64,000 nucleotides of DNA from Candidatus Enterococcus wittei (GCF_002140175.1 NZ_NGMO01000002.1:700619-764618), one strand, 5' to 3'; shown: positions 37,001 to 44,506, counted from the first letter of the stretch. Notes: generated by a model from the sequence alone, not told the origin. A program made the numbers and translations.

Positions 37001-40000
37001 ATTAGAAGCTAGGTATACTAAGTTGACGAAAAATGTAGCAGAGGCGTATTTGCCACTGGATAAGAAATTGGTAGAGTTTGCACTAAACGCCTTCGAAAAA
37101 GAGGAACGAGCGTTTATTTTCTCAGAAGGAACTCATCTATATGAAGCGAATGCCGAGTTGAAAAATGAAAGTGACTATATAGAGGAGATGCCGGTCACAA
37201 GTGGGTCTCCGGCTATCCATTTCTTACTTTCCGTGAGGAAAAAAAAGACCACGACTCTTAATCTAAACAAAACGGATCTGTTTGTGGCCGTCAACGGAAA
37301 GGAAGAACGGTGGTATGCGTTGAAACAGTTGGATAGCGAAGGGGGCTATCGTTTTTATCGTGTCAACCAAGATCCTCTGTTATACCTCAAATTTGGATTG
37401 TTTGATCAGAAAAACCGTTGGAAAAATGGGTACAAGAAAGAAGGAAATGAGATTCGGATCGGGGATAAACTTTTTACGTTTTCTACTCATGTGAATCGGA
37501 ATAAAAAATTATCCCATGGGATTGAGACAGCGCCATTCATTGAAGTACTTAGTCGTAAACATAGTGATACACTGTATGACCAACTCTACGAATCTGGAGA
37601 CGACAAAGCAGCTGTTCAAAAAATGTGGGAGGTCGCTAAACATTTTATTCCTTTTTATGATTGTGTGACAGGGATCATTAACCAAGACACGGAAGAAGCA
37701 GTTGTTTCGTGTACGATTGATGCCTTACTTATGATTCCAGTATTCGGTCAGATTACCTCCCTCAATATGAAATTCGCATTAGGTGTGGCTAGAGCCTTTG
37801 CCCGAGGGGGAATTCGCAATGTGATCAGAAGCAGTAAAAGTTTCCTCCCCACTATGACTGAAATCAGAAGACTTGTGCTGACTTTTGCACAGAATCTTGA
37901 TCCAGGGTTTGAGCCACTCATAGGCGGAGGGCGTTTGATTGTTCGGAAATTAGTGAAGTTCAAAAATGAATTACACGTAGGTAGGAAAATCAAAGACTTG
38001 TTAGAAAGAGTCGAAAAACTGGAGAAGGCGCAAGAAGCGCTAAAAAAATCAATTGAGATGCTCGAGTGGAAGGGCTTGGAAGTGCCGGTGAAAAAAGTGA
38101 ATGATCATCTGTATATGCGAGTGACGAATCTGGAAACAGCGGAAGTATTTGGCGACTTATTTATGAAAAGAGGCACTCGCTTAGAACCCTATAGACCCGC
38201 CACATTTACGACCGAACAACTAAACTTGATCAACCTCTTGGAGGTGAAGCTGGATAAAGATCAGGTCTTTGTCGTGGAAATTAATTCAAATCCTCAAGCC
38301 TATGGCACAGGGGAGATCACAACTGTCGAAAAAAAAGGAGAAGAAACGAAGCGTTTTATTCGAATGAAGGGGAAACTGATTGAAGTGTCTATGACAATCA
38401 TCAAGGAACATGGGTTCCGATTGGATGTTTATGACCCTCATCTTAGTAAGAGCTTCCCAGTAAATTTTAACGGGGTAGAATGGTATTTTGAAGCACCGAC
38501 TTCTCCTTTCATATCAAAATCCGTAGAGGAAAAAATCGCTAGGGAATTGGACAAGTTTGAAACACGAAAAAATCCAAGTGATCTTTCTGCGCCAGCTGTA
38601 AAAGGATTGATGTGGGAGGAGTCAGGCAGATCCCATATTAAGATCAATGATCATTACATTCCATTGATCGCACTGGATAAAAAAGACAATCGGTATCATT
38701 TAGTGAAAAAGGATGACAATGAACCAATGACCATCTTAAGATTTGATGAAAAAAAAGGCAAGTTTCGTTTTGAGACAGATTTGGAAAGAACGAAGGTGGA
38801 GGCAATCGAAAAGACAAATAAGAAAGAAAAATCCCCTAAGTTAGAGGTTTTACAGCATAAAAGAAAACTAAAAAAACAGGATACCACCTCAGGGACATCA
38901 AAAGTATCACAAGAAGAGACACCGGGCATCTCAGGGACATCAAGAGTGTCTCAGGGAGAGACGTCGGGCACCTCAGGGGCATCAAAAGTATCGCAAGGAG
39001 AGGCACCGGGCACCTCAGGGACATCAAAAGTATTGCAAGGAGAGACATCTGGTACTTCAAGTACAGAGGTTGGTCAAGTGGTAATTAATGATATTCCCAA
39101 ATCCGCAGGAAAACGTGATTTATGGAGTAAACTTAGAGAAGCAGAGCTTTGTGAAGATGTAGTTCTAAGAATAGAAGATCCTAACGTTCGACTTGCACCG
39201 TTAACTGAATTTGTTTCAGATTTGCCTAATAAATATTATCCTAGTGACGAGGAAGTAAGACAGAGTATTTTGAAAGTAATTAAACGGAACTTTCCGCCCA
39301 ATTCTACCTTTAAAACAATGGCGGGGGTTAAGCCTGATAAAGTGCCAGATTTTCTCAAGCCGTTTGTTCAAGATATAAAGTATAATCTTGAACAATTAAT
39401 GGAGTTTGCAGATTCCGGAATAGCCATATTTGAAAAATTATTGCTTGACAAAACTACTGCAAAAGCAGAGCATACCAAAGCTGTGGTAAACGCTGAGGTT
39501 GACAACGCTGTGGCACAAGCTGTGGTTGACGATGCTGTGGCAAAAGTCCAGCTGGCAGAATCTACGCTTGACCAAGCGATTGCAAAAGCTGAGCTTAAAG
39601 AAGCTATGGCAAAAGCCGAGCATGCACAATTTGAACTTGACAAAGCGGTTGAACTAGTTAAGTTTGATAAAACTCTTTCCCAATCTAATGTAGGGAAATA
39701 TTTAACAAAATTACTTTCAATAGATGAGACTCCTAGCCAAGAACTCCTCATAACAGAAACGATTAAAAAATTTTTGCATAGATTGAAAAAACTCAAAGAC
39801 TTCTATAAGCAATCAAAGGAATGGGACTATGAGAATATTTTGCTCGTTTGGGGTGATTCATTCGTTAAGAAAGAGGGGTCAAATGTTTATGTATCAACAG
39901 GTGATCTAACTATTCCGAAAGCAGAGGTTCTTGTCGCTGATGGAGAATGTCGAGTCATTATTTATGCAGATAGTCATCATTTGGATCCTCAAAAACTTCC

Positions 40001-40856
40001 AGATTATGAGCTAACAGCAAGACCATCACGAGTATTAATTCATGAAGGGACACATCTTGTTTCACATACAAAAGATCTGGCAGTTCAATATTTTCCCCTA
40101 AGAGGGACGGAAACGACTGCAGCACAAGCAATAACACTGATTTATGAAGAATTAACAAACATAGTAAATTTAGATTCTCAACCTTTCAGTATCTTTGTGG
40201 ATCATTTAGCTAAAGAATTGAATTTACCTAACTTATCCAAGTCTGAGGTTATAAGGGGAATGAGTGAAGATGATGTATTGTTTTATAATTTTTTATTGAC
40301 AGATGCAGAATTATCTGCATTGATTTTAAGAGACATTATCGAAGGAAGAGGGGTTAATGAAATCGTTCGTGTCCCAAGAAGTACAGATAACCAAAAAATG
40401 AAATTGAAATTTCTGTTCCTCTATACGGCAATGGCTTATCTGTTTAGAAATTCAAATTTAGAGGTAAATCTTCAATTAAACCAAATGAAAGAACAGGACA
40501 CAACAAAAGTAACGGATAATGTGAGTACAGATATCCCAAGTAAAGAAATAACGGAAGAAAAAAGAATGACAGGACACACGGAGTCTTTAAAAAATCTAAA
40601 ATACAGAGCAAAAGATAGGTTGAAAAAGGAAGTCTCAGACCTTATAACGACTAGTATGACAAAAAGTAACAACAGTACAACTGAATTCATTATAAAAGAA
40701 CAAGGAGTAACGAGCCCAACACCAGCTCCATCGACTCTAAGTTTCTCGGATCTTGTCACTAGGAGTATTGAAAAAAGAAATAAACTTCGTCAAAATGTAT
40801 CGAAGAAACGAACACACAATCGACAAGAAGCAACTCCACAATATCAATTCGAGTAG
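34023..40856 (+). CDS. Giant toxin-like protein 2, complete (2277 residues)
   Basis: Start: AAAGGAG lies eight nt before ATG 34023, as in paralog 3; GTG 34014 overlaps that site. Domains: N-terminal region shared with paralog 3 (TRIDVRRDGNQTRI; two conserved Cys about 31 apart, near residues 190-222); FNFNVFPHLGAEARPIP about 430; two helical modules (about 505-610, 650-760); helical region (760-1060); beta stretch DLFVAVNGKEERWYALKQL about 1080; hydrophobic translocation-like segment HFIPFYDCVTGI from 1207; beta modules; four 14-residue repeats (1623-1678); Ala-rich insertion (1809-1880); HEGTH at 2007-2011 with later TDAE...ILRDIIEGR. No signal peptide. Inferred to be an AB-type exotoxin with a metallopeptidase-like C-terminus. 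Confidence 0.92.
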   Translation: MPKLPQDAYREKIGNNNNKRNDEHPSGTDQKVLTYMANHNGLTATRNGVWTFTGLVQLLSILQNLHLSDPPEQHPVVEKNSPAFEVTTRIDVRRDGNQTRIHSFVSTSTINPARIQSLNTTMPQQSTSIALPFVSTSPFFGNQPFYNQTTTTTTTAMQQDIDVAKITHELSFSVHQSAHEIYQALKCYATRRTDQVNTYIIAGVSVEQTRLTTICQDAVGRSNAQNEQGMKQESEHATLSSQHMNNPVHFSAEEAAQKLSKAFQAAYENKQNATEDEPTNVHNQVTGTFWNGLTEQFYQFFSQHEHTSYTQKQEGGSEGTLFSHIVDWFLQAFSVNYGEPIPPIPIPQSEKNRQVPVNIHPMDHSLPTKTSKKEAKNEKQVSNHQEPPPEAAAVSNPEEESFLAQFWDMAVDIIERVDGYIQYFNFNVFPHLGAEARPIPVGIETTVENNPIHVTTTPSEATELNVTQAGEIDITQEINQKIQAFLRENKDDPTKAVVQEEQEIPLPTWNREQKENIRKKLVNFFMENGIACQESNAKDLIETIGEWVLLEDATPPTLDMVKVKQLAKLILEMGEEAVISEEQASLTVGSWVYETIKDNQPVALALVAETTKQPEGTSTPSTTSSSQPASTPQSTSVDKQKNNIVETDGIQWGDPNVRKQVEAFFQQKKLLSDQSTKEELLIAMGKRITKEENDQLSFDYEKLQPVAKVILKALKLNDGKNGEKISNKDAELTVMKWAFETILGSSVETYIVKTLVSASDVDQFTIGRLRDLFTVKNLEKEGLIQLDIPTLSQKHKSRFNKLWNFLLQQELPNYFLDSSGLADDLLISDYASLMQLTGAKILKEGGYLESFSSEDSRLMGQHFWETILEKGITTYEEFRHLLMPSLLAVAQLEPNLLREALATETYKEVAISTFIGYQKEGYYKIIENQEILDRLYKAYQKAFLKWRRKEALATALAQTCRDKGSLTSLDVIKQNYLIGAADPCPDIDWLPTKLEARYTKLTKNVAEAYLPLDKKLVEFALNAFEKEERAFIFSEGTHLYEANAELKNESDYIEEMPVTSGSPAIHFLLSVRKKKTTTLNLNKTDLFVAVNGKEERWYALKQLDSEGGYRFYRVNQDPLLYLKFGLFDQKNRWKNGYKKEGNEIRIGDKLFTFSTHVNRNKKLSHGIETAPFIEVLSRKHSDTLYDQLYESGDDKAAVQKMWEVAKHFIPFYDCVTGIINQDTEEAVVSCTIDALLMIPVFGQITSLNMKFALGVARAFARGGIRNVIRSSKSFLPTMTEIRRLVLTFAQNLDPGFEPLIGGGRLIVRKLVKFKNELHVGRKIKDLLERVEKLEKAQEALKKSIEMLEWKGLEVPVKKVNDHLYMRVTNLETAEVFGDLFMKRGTRLEPYRPATFTTEQLNLINLLEVKLDKDQVFVVEINSNPQAYGTGEITTVEKKGEETKRFIRMKGKLIEVSMTIIKEHGFRLDVYDPHLSKSFPVNFNGVEWYFEAPTSPFISKSVEEKIARELDKFETRKNPSDLSAPAVKGLMWEESGRSHIKINDHYIPLIALDKKDNRYHLVKKDDNEPMTILRFDEKKGKFRFETDLERTKVEAIEKTNKKEKSPKLEVLQHKRKLKKQDTTSGTSKVSQEETPGISGTSRVSQGETSGTSGASKVSQGEAPGTSGTSKVLQGETSGTSSTEVGQVVINDIPKSAGKRDLWSKLREAELCEDVVLRIEDPNVRLAPLTEFVSDLPNKYYPSDEEVRQSILKVIKRNFPPNSTFKTMAGVKPDKVPDFLKPFVQDIKYNLEQLMEFADSGIAIFEKLLLDKTTAKAEHTKAVVNAEVDNAVAQAVVDDAVAKVQLAESTLDQAIAKAELKEAMAKAEHAQFELDKAVELVKFDKTLSQSNVGKYLTKLLSIDETPSQELLITETIKKFLHRLKKLKDFYKQSKEWDYENILLVWGDSFVKKEGSNVYVSTGDLTIPKAEVLVADGECRVIIYADSHHLDPQKLPDYELTARPSRVLIHEGTHLVSHTKDLAVQYFPLRGTETTAAQAITLIYEELTNIVNLDSQPFSIFVDHLAKELNLPNLSKSEVIRGMSEDDVLFYNFLLTDAELSALILRDIIEGRGVNEIVRVPRSTDNQKMKLKFLFLYTAMAYLFRNSNLEVNLQLNQMKEQDTTKVTDNVSTDIPSKEITEEKRMTGHTESLKNLKYRAKDRLKKEVSDLITTSMTKSNNSTTEFIIKEQGVTSPTPAPSTLSFSDLVTRSIEKRNKLRQNVSKKRTHNRQEATPQYQFE
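38889..39056 (+). repeat. Four tandem 42-bp repeats inside giant gene 2
   Basis: They encode four 14-residue units of the form SGTSKVSQGETPGT. They sit in the linker between the beta modules and the C-terminal effector-like domain. Paralog 1 has a looser Ser/Thr linker (GTSQGSPSTSQGAPSTS) at the same place. Confidence 0.9.
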
Positions 40857-41234
40857 GTCATTCAAAAAAATATTGGTAAGGTAATGTTTATTGCCTTTTC
40901 ATGATGCGGAAATTTAAGTTTAATCTATGTAAAATGATTTTTGATCAAAAAAGTATTAATAGTGAAAAGTAGTTCAATGGATCTTTATCTGGAGGCGAGT
41001 AGCGACTGGTTGCTTTAGCGTACAACTTATTTACCAATCAAGATTTTTATGAATATGAAGATGGCAAGCGATAAAATATATCTCCGCTAGAAATATTTTC
41101 TGGCGTGGATGAGAAGGGATATAAGCTAGCAAAGAACGCAATTGATATCAGATTCCAGTTTTAATAGAATCTGATGCAACCTTTATCTTATAGTATATTC
41201 ATAATAAACACGCACAAACTAGCACTTTACACTT
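40857..41234 (+). pseudogene. Gene debris 3' of giant gene 2
   Basis: In one frame from about 41011, VALAYNLFTNQDFYEYEDGK is followed by an in-frame TAA and then NISPLEIFSGVDEKGYKLAK...AIDIRFQF ending at TAA 41161-41163. The protein-like composition across a stop suggests a decayed C-terminus of an unknown protein. No start or ribosome binding site is seen. Confidence 0.4.
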
Positions 41235-41305
41235 AAAACTCTTGATGAGTCAGGAGTTTTATATTTTTAAAGTGTGTCTTTGGGATTTTATATTATCCAA
41301 AACAA
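41235..41305 (+). repeat. Direct repeat with terminator, right copy
   Basis: AAAACTCTTGATGAGTCAGG forms the same hairpin terminator as the copy at 33869 and continues with a similar AT-rich tail (AAAGTGTGTCTTT...TATTAT). It probably terminates giant gene 2 or debris downstream. Confidence 0.65.
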
Positions 41306-41396
41306 AAAAGAATCAATCGAAGCAGAAATACGCTTCGATTGATTCTCGATGAAATTCTTTCAATTTGAACTCACCAACACTACTTGTCGAAGAGCC
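41294..41396 (-). mobile_element. Solo ISL3 end, inverted relative to 33489
   Basis: Read on the minus strand it equals the first about 100 bp of the IS at 18273, from GGCTCTTCGACAAGTAGTGT to TTTTGTTTTGGAT. Only the loop of the internal AATCAATCGAAGC hairpin is in the opposite orientation. With the copy at 33489 it brackets giant gene 2 in inverted orientation (33489-41396). Confidence 0.85.
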
Positions 41397-41411
41397 CTTT
41401 TTATACAATCA

Positions 41412-41615
41412 TTATTTTTCTTTTTGATATGTTTTTTGGTCTCTTTTTTTTCTTTTTTCTTCAGAATCTTCTAGATTAGAAATTGCTTTTTGAATTTTTT
41501 GTGTCTCCTGTAAAGTTCGCTGAACTTGTAAAGCTGATTCTTCTTTCGGTAAATTAATTTTACTTAGAATATCGCTATCTTGATAAAAATTTGGTGTATT
41601 CACAAATTCTGGCAT
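41412..41615 (-). CDS. Small charged protein, unknown
   Basis: A 67-residue protein starting MPEFVNTPNFYQDSDILSKI, ending in a Lys/Glu-rich helix (NLEDSEEKRKKRDQKTYQKEK). AGGTG is six nt before ATG 41615; the GTG at 41624 is rejected. It starts 10 bp after the stop of the secreted protein gene and is probably co-transcribed with it. No known family; the pair might be a secreted product with an intracellular partner, but this is speculation. Confidence 0.6.
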   Translation of the reverse strand: MPEFVNTPNFYQDSDILSKINLPKEESALQVQRTLQETQKIQKAISNLEDSEEKRKKRDQKTYQKEK

Positions 41616-41624
41616 AAAAAACAC

Positions 41625-42047
41625 CTACTTTCTAGTTAAGATTCCTGAATAAGTCGCAATCCAATTATTTCCAGCTGATTTATAATTTTGTAAATACAAT
41701 TTCCCATAGTACCAATAACCATTTCTTTTTTCTTTCCAATTCCGTGATTTAGGAGGTCTAGAAGGCCAACCAACTTTATCAAAAATCATCGTTCCTGTCA
41801 CTCGTATCGTTTTAGAAGCTGCTCGAGTAAGTAATGGAGAAACTGTTAAATAATTTTCAGTAACAGTTAAGTCGTTAGTTGGGTTACCAATTGCTATTCC
41901 GTCCTTATCTAAAGGAGTTAATTCTTGGTTATTATCTACTACAGTAGTTGGTTCATTTACACTATCAGCAAATGTAGGGATTGTAGTTCCAGTTACACTA
42001 ACTCCAATAGTTAAAATACCTAAAGATAAAATAAACTTATTTTTCAT
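41625..42047 (-). CDS. Small secreted protein
   Basis: A 140-residue protein with a clear signal peptide: MKNKFILSLGILTIGVSVTG, then TTIPTFA with likely cleavage after AxA-like TFA/DS. The mature part is acidic at first (DNNQELTPLDKDG) and then basic and aromatic (GYWYYGKLYLQNY, NWIATYSG). No LPxTG or lipobox. It could be a secreted peptide or bacteriocin-like factor; family unknown. GAGGTGATAGACA precedes the ATG. Confidence 0.75.
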   Translation of the reverse strand: MKNKFILSLGILTIGVSVTGTTIPTFADSVNEPTTVVDNNQELTPLDKDGIAIGNPTNDLTVTENYLTVSPLLTRAASKTIRVTGTMIFDKVGWPSRPPKSRNWKEKRNGYWYYGKLYLQNYKSAGNNWIATYSGILTRK

Positions 42048-42209
42048 TGTCTATCACCTCGAAATCCAAGTGCAGAAAGCGTTTTCTGAATAAATCTTAA
42101 CAGATGAATCAAGTTATATACTAGAAAATTCATAAAATATATTTTTAATGTCATAATCGTTTAATTTTTCTAGATTGTCATTTATTTATAAAAAATATTG
42201 CCATTTAAA

Positions 42210-42336
42210 AAGAAAAGTGACAGCTACAGATAAAGAAGTAGAACAACAAATGGGTATTAATCGTAGAATATTTAGAAGATACAGGATGAAATATGGAATT
42301 ACAAATGAGATGAGGCAGCAGAAAAATGAAGAATGA
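42210..42336 (+). pseudogene. Fragment of a DNA-binding-like protein
   Basis: An open frame reads VTATDKEVEQQMGINRRIFR, then RYRMKYGITNEM and ends at TGA about 42334-42336. EVEQQMGINRRIFRRYRMKYGI looks like a helix-turn-helix. No start site precedes it, so it is likely the tail of a lost gene. The surrounding 42048-42566 otherwise holds the promoters of the secreted-protein gene (leftward) and of the toxin-antitoxin pair (rightward). Confidence 0.35.
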
Positions 42337-42566
42337 AATTTATGTAAGTTCACAGGACGACTCACACGGTATGCATAAACACATGAAGGTTTGCGGCATG
42401 CACTCCAATTATATGATAGTGGCGAAATAAATGACTGTGAAAAAAATTTGTGTAATTACTTATGTATCAAAATCAATATTGTATCGTGCACTTCAGCATT
42501 GTTGGTAATTTCCGTTATAACATGTTATAATTTATGTGATAAAAGATTAAAAGGAGCGTGAAAAAT

Positions 42567-42815
42567 ATGCAATCAATTAAAGTCCGGAAGATTGGAAACA
42601 GCGTAGGGATTATTTTGCCAAAAGAGCTAGGATTGAAAAACGGGGATACTCTTCAAGCAGAAAAGGAAGGAAACCTTTTTATTTTAGACATCACTCAAAC
42701 AGCCAAGGAGCATGATAAAAAGCTAATAGAGGAAAGTTTCCAAGACTTTGAAAAAGGCTTGACTGTCACAGAAGCTGAAATGAGAAAAACTTTTGGAAAG
42801 TATGGTTGGAGTTAA
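42567..42815 (+). CDS. Antitoxin, SpoVT/AbrB (MazE-like) domain
   Basis: An 82-residue protein with the swapped-hairpin AbrB motif IKVRKIGNSVGIILPKEL at the N-terminus, which binds operator DNA, and an acidic C-terminal tail (LIEESFQDFEKGLTVTEAEM) expected to neutralise the toxin. GGAG precedes ATG 42567 by ten nt; GTG 42558 is too close. The stop TAA directly abuts the toxin ATG, a translationally coupled arrangement. Confidence 0.85.
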   Translation: MQSIKVRKIGNSVGIILPKELGLKNGDTLQAEKEGNLFILDITQTAKEHDKKLIEESFQDFEKGLTVTEAEMRKTFGKYGWS

Positions 42816-43133
42816 ATGGAAGAGTACAATCTAGTTTATTCCAAAAGTTTCCAGCAAAGTTTATCGAATTTAATAGATGAGTGGGAAAATGAGCTTGCTC
42901 TTTCTCCAGCCAGTATAAAAAGATTTGTGGGAGCTATTCAAAAGGCGCTGGAGCTTACTAAGACGTTCCCGAAAATGTATGAGGAAGTTTCCAAAATATA
43001 CGGTATGGATACCCCAACTTATCGAATTGTGATCGGCAAAAGCTATGCTTTATTTTATCGGATCGACCATGAGAAAAAAGAGATACTTGTAGGACGTATT
43101 TTCCAATCTAAACAAATGAAACTAGACTTTTAA
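42816..43133 (+). CDS. Toxin, RelE/ParE superfamily
   Basis: A 105-residue protein with the RelE/ParE fold pattern: YSKSFQQSLSNLIDEWE, a helical middle, then YRIVIGKSYALFYRIDHEKKEILVGRIFQ. RelE-type members cleave mRNA at the ribosome and ParE-type members poison gyrase; sequence alone does not decide. It follows the antitoxin with no gap. Such pairs are typical of plasmids and islands, consistent with the surrounding debris. Confidence 0.82.
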   Translation: MEEYNLVYSKSFQQSLSNLIDEWENELALSPASIKRFVGAIQKALELTKTFPKMYEEVSKIYGMDTPTYRIVIGKSYALFYRIDHEKKEILVGRIFQSKQMKLDF

Positions 43134-43492
43134 TAGAGAAGTCCTCGGGGACACTGCCAGCGGTTCTAAGGGAATGATATCTCTAGGTTTTACGGAGTTT
43201 AATAGATCATAAGTACCGTATTCCGGCTTTTTTTCAAAAGTAATATTTCCAAAATTATTTCCAATGTTAAAGGACCATAATGGTAGAATTCGGGCCAATC
43301 TTTCTCCTTCTTCTTTCGAATAAATTTTATTAACTGAAATGGCGTATTCTCGTAACTGCTTGTCATCTGGATCAGGTATATTATTGTAATAGATAGTTGA
43401 GAATTCTTCAAAAGATTGATTGAAGGAAGCGTATTCATCTGAGAAAAAATTATAATATCCCTCTAATGTTTGATCAAAAGTTGTTTCTGCGT
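43125..43492 (-). pseudogene. Truncated coding fragment of unknown origin
   Basis: On the minus strand a frame open from 43492 reads AETTFDQTLEGYYNFFSDEY, continues through YYNNIPDPDDKQLREYA and LPLWSFNIGNNFGN, and runs about 120 codons to a TAG inside the toxin 3' end. There is no start codon: the 5' side is cut by an artificial mosaic end at 43493. It may belong to a gene located elsewhere in the genome and joined here by mis-assembly. Function unknown. Confidence 0.45.
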
Positions 43493-43878
43493 AGATGTGT
43501 ATAAGAGACAGATTAATCGTAGAATATTTAGAAGATACAGGATGAAATATGGAATTACAAATGAGATGAGGCAGCAGAAAAATGAAGAATGAAATTTATG
43601 TAAGTTCACAGGACGACTCACACGGTATGCATAAACACATGAAGGTTTGCGGCATGCACTCCAATTATATGATAGTGGCGAAATAAATGACTGTGAAAAA
43701 AATTTGTGTAATTACTTATGTATCAAAATCAATATTGTATCGTGCACTTCAGCATTGTTGGTAATTTCCGTTATAACATGTTATAATTTATGTGATAAAA
43801 GATTAAAAGGAGCGTGAAAAATATGCAATCAATTAAAGTCCTGTCTCTTATACACATCTAGATGTGTATAAGAGACAG
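43493..43878. other. Tn5/Nextera mosaic-end artefact with duplicated insert
   Basis: AGATGTGTATAAGAGACAG occupies 43493-43511. CTGTCTCTTATACACATCT at 43841-43859 is followed at once by its reverse complement at 43860-43878. These are the exact 19-bp Tn5 mosaic ends used for tagmentation libraries. The 329 bp between them (43512-43840) copy 42256-42584 base for base, including the antitoxin start. This is a library molecule built into the assembly, not biology. Confidence 0.95.
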
Positions 43879-44170
43879 GGTATATATAAAATAACGTTTT
43901 TTGTTGTGGTTGTGGTGTGTTTTGTGGTGATATAGTTAGTAAGGGAGATTCAGATCGAAACAAATTGAAAGGGGGAAATACATTTTATAAATAGCCATCA
44001 ATAGAGTGCACGAGCTTGAACTGTTACATGAACAACTTGGCTCTACTTCTATATTGACCCAACAGCTCCTCATGATGATTGTATGGAGGGTTTGATAGAA
44101 TTTTGATTGGCATTTGTCTTTGATAAAAAAAATTTAGTTAACTTATATTAATGGAAAGGAGTGTTTTAAC
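43879..44170 (+). other. Region after the artefact, possible tiny ORF
   Basis: Mostly non-coding. A frame from about 43991 to 44095 reads AINRVHELELLHEQLGSTSI, then LTQQLLMMIVWRV, which vaguely recalls small Spo0E-like phosphatases, but it lacks a normal start codon. AAAGGAGTG at the end serves the next gene. Confidence 0.25.
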
Positions 44171-44464
44171 TTGATTTCTTTAAACAATAAAACCTATACG
44201 ATTATTGCTGTTTTATTAACAGTGGCAAGTATATTATTTTTGTTTTCCCCAATGTTCACCAATAAACTGAGGTTATACAATGAGTTTTTTACAGGGGATT
44301 TAATATTAGCCATTTTTGTTACTCTCTCTTGGGTATGTAATGGCGTGAGTCTAGCTTTTGCCTCAATGATGGCGTCTAATTGGATAAAAAAGACGGTGCT
44401 TGGCCTCAATTTTGTGATGATGTATGGTGCGCAATTTCTAGCAACGTTCATGGTATTCCTTTGA
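44171..44464 (+). CDS. Small membrane protein, three helices
   Basis: A 97-residue protein with TTG start, supported by GGAAAGGAG ten nt upstream. Hydrophobic helices: TIIAVLLTVASILFLFSPMF, LILAIFVTLSWVCNGVSLAF and a C-terminal VLGLNFVMMYGAQFLATFMV. No known motif. It is followed 42 bp later by a second small membrane protein of similar layout, so the two probably form a pair. A holin-like role is conceivable but unsupported. Confidence 0.65.
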   Translation: MISLNNKTYTIIAVLLTVASILFLFSPMFTNKLRLYNEFFTGDLILAIFVTLSWVCNGVSLAFASMMASNWIKKTVLGLNFVMMYGAQFLATFMVFL

Positions 44465-44506
44465 TGACATATCAAAAAATTGGGAATAGAAAGGAATGAA
44501 TCAGGA

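Noticed and set aside
39448-39663. CRISPR-like or DNA-level repeats
   Set aside because: Irregular units in a coding frame that follow an Ala/Lys helical protein pattern; no spacers.
33489-41396. Intact composite transposon with target duplication
   Set aside because: Flanking 8-bp sequences (AATATAAA and CTTTTTAT) differ, and no transposase is present inside.
43199-43438. 79-codon minus-strand ORF
   Set aside because: It overlaps a longer open frame in another phase that has better protein-like composition; it is a shadow.
43512-43840. Second copy of the antitoxin promoter as a biological repeat
   Set aside because: It is an exact copy flanked by Tn5 mosaic ends, so it is a library artefact.
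43493-43878. A real Tn5-type transposon insertion
   Set aside because: The insert is a copy of nearby genomic DNA with no transposon genes or marker, and two mosaic ends abut head to head.
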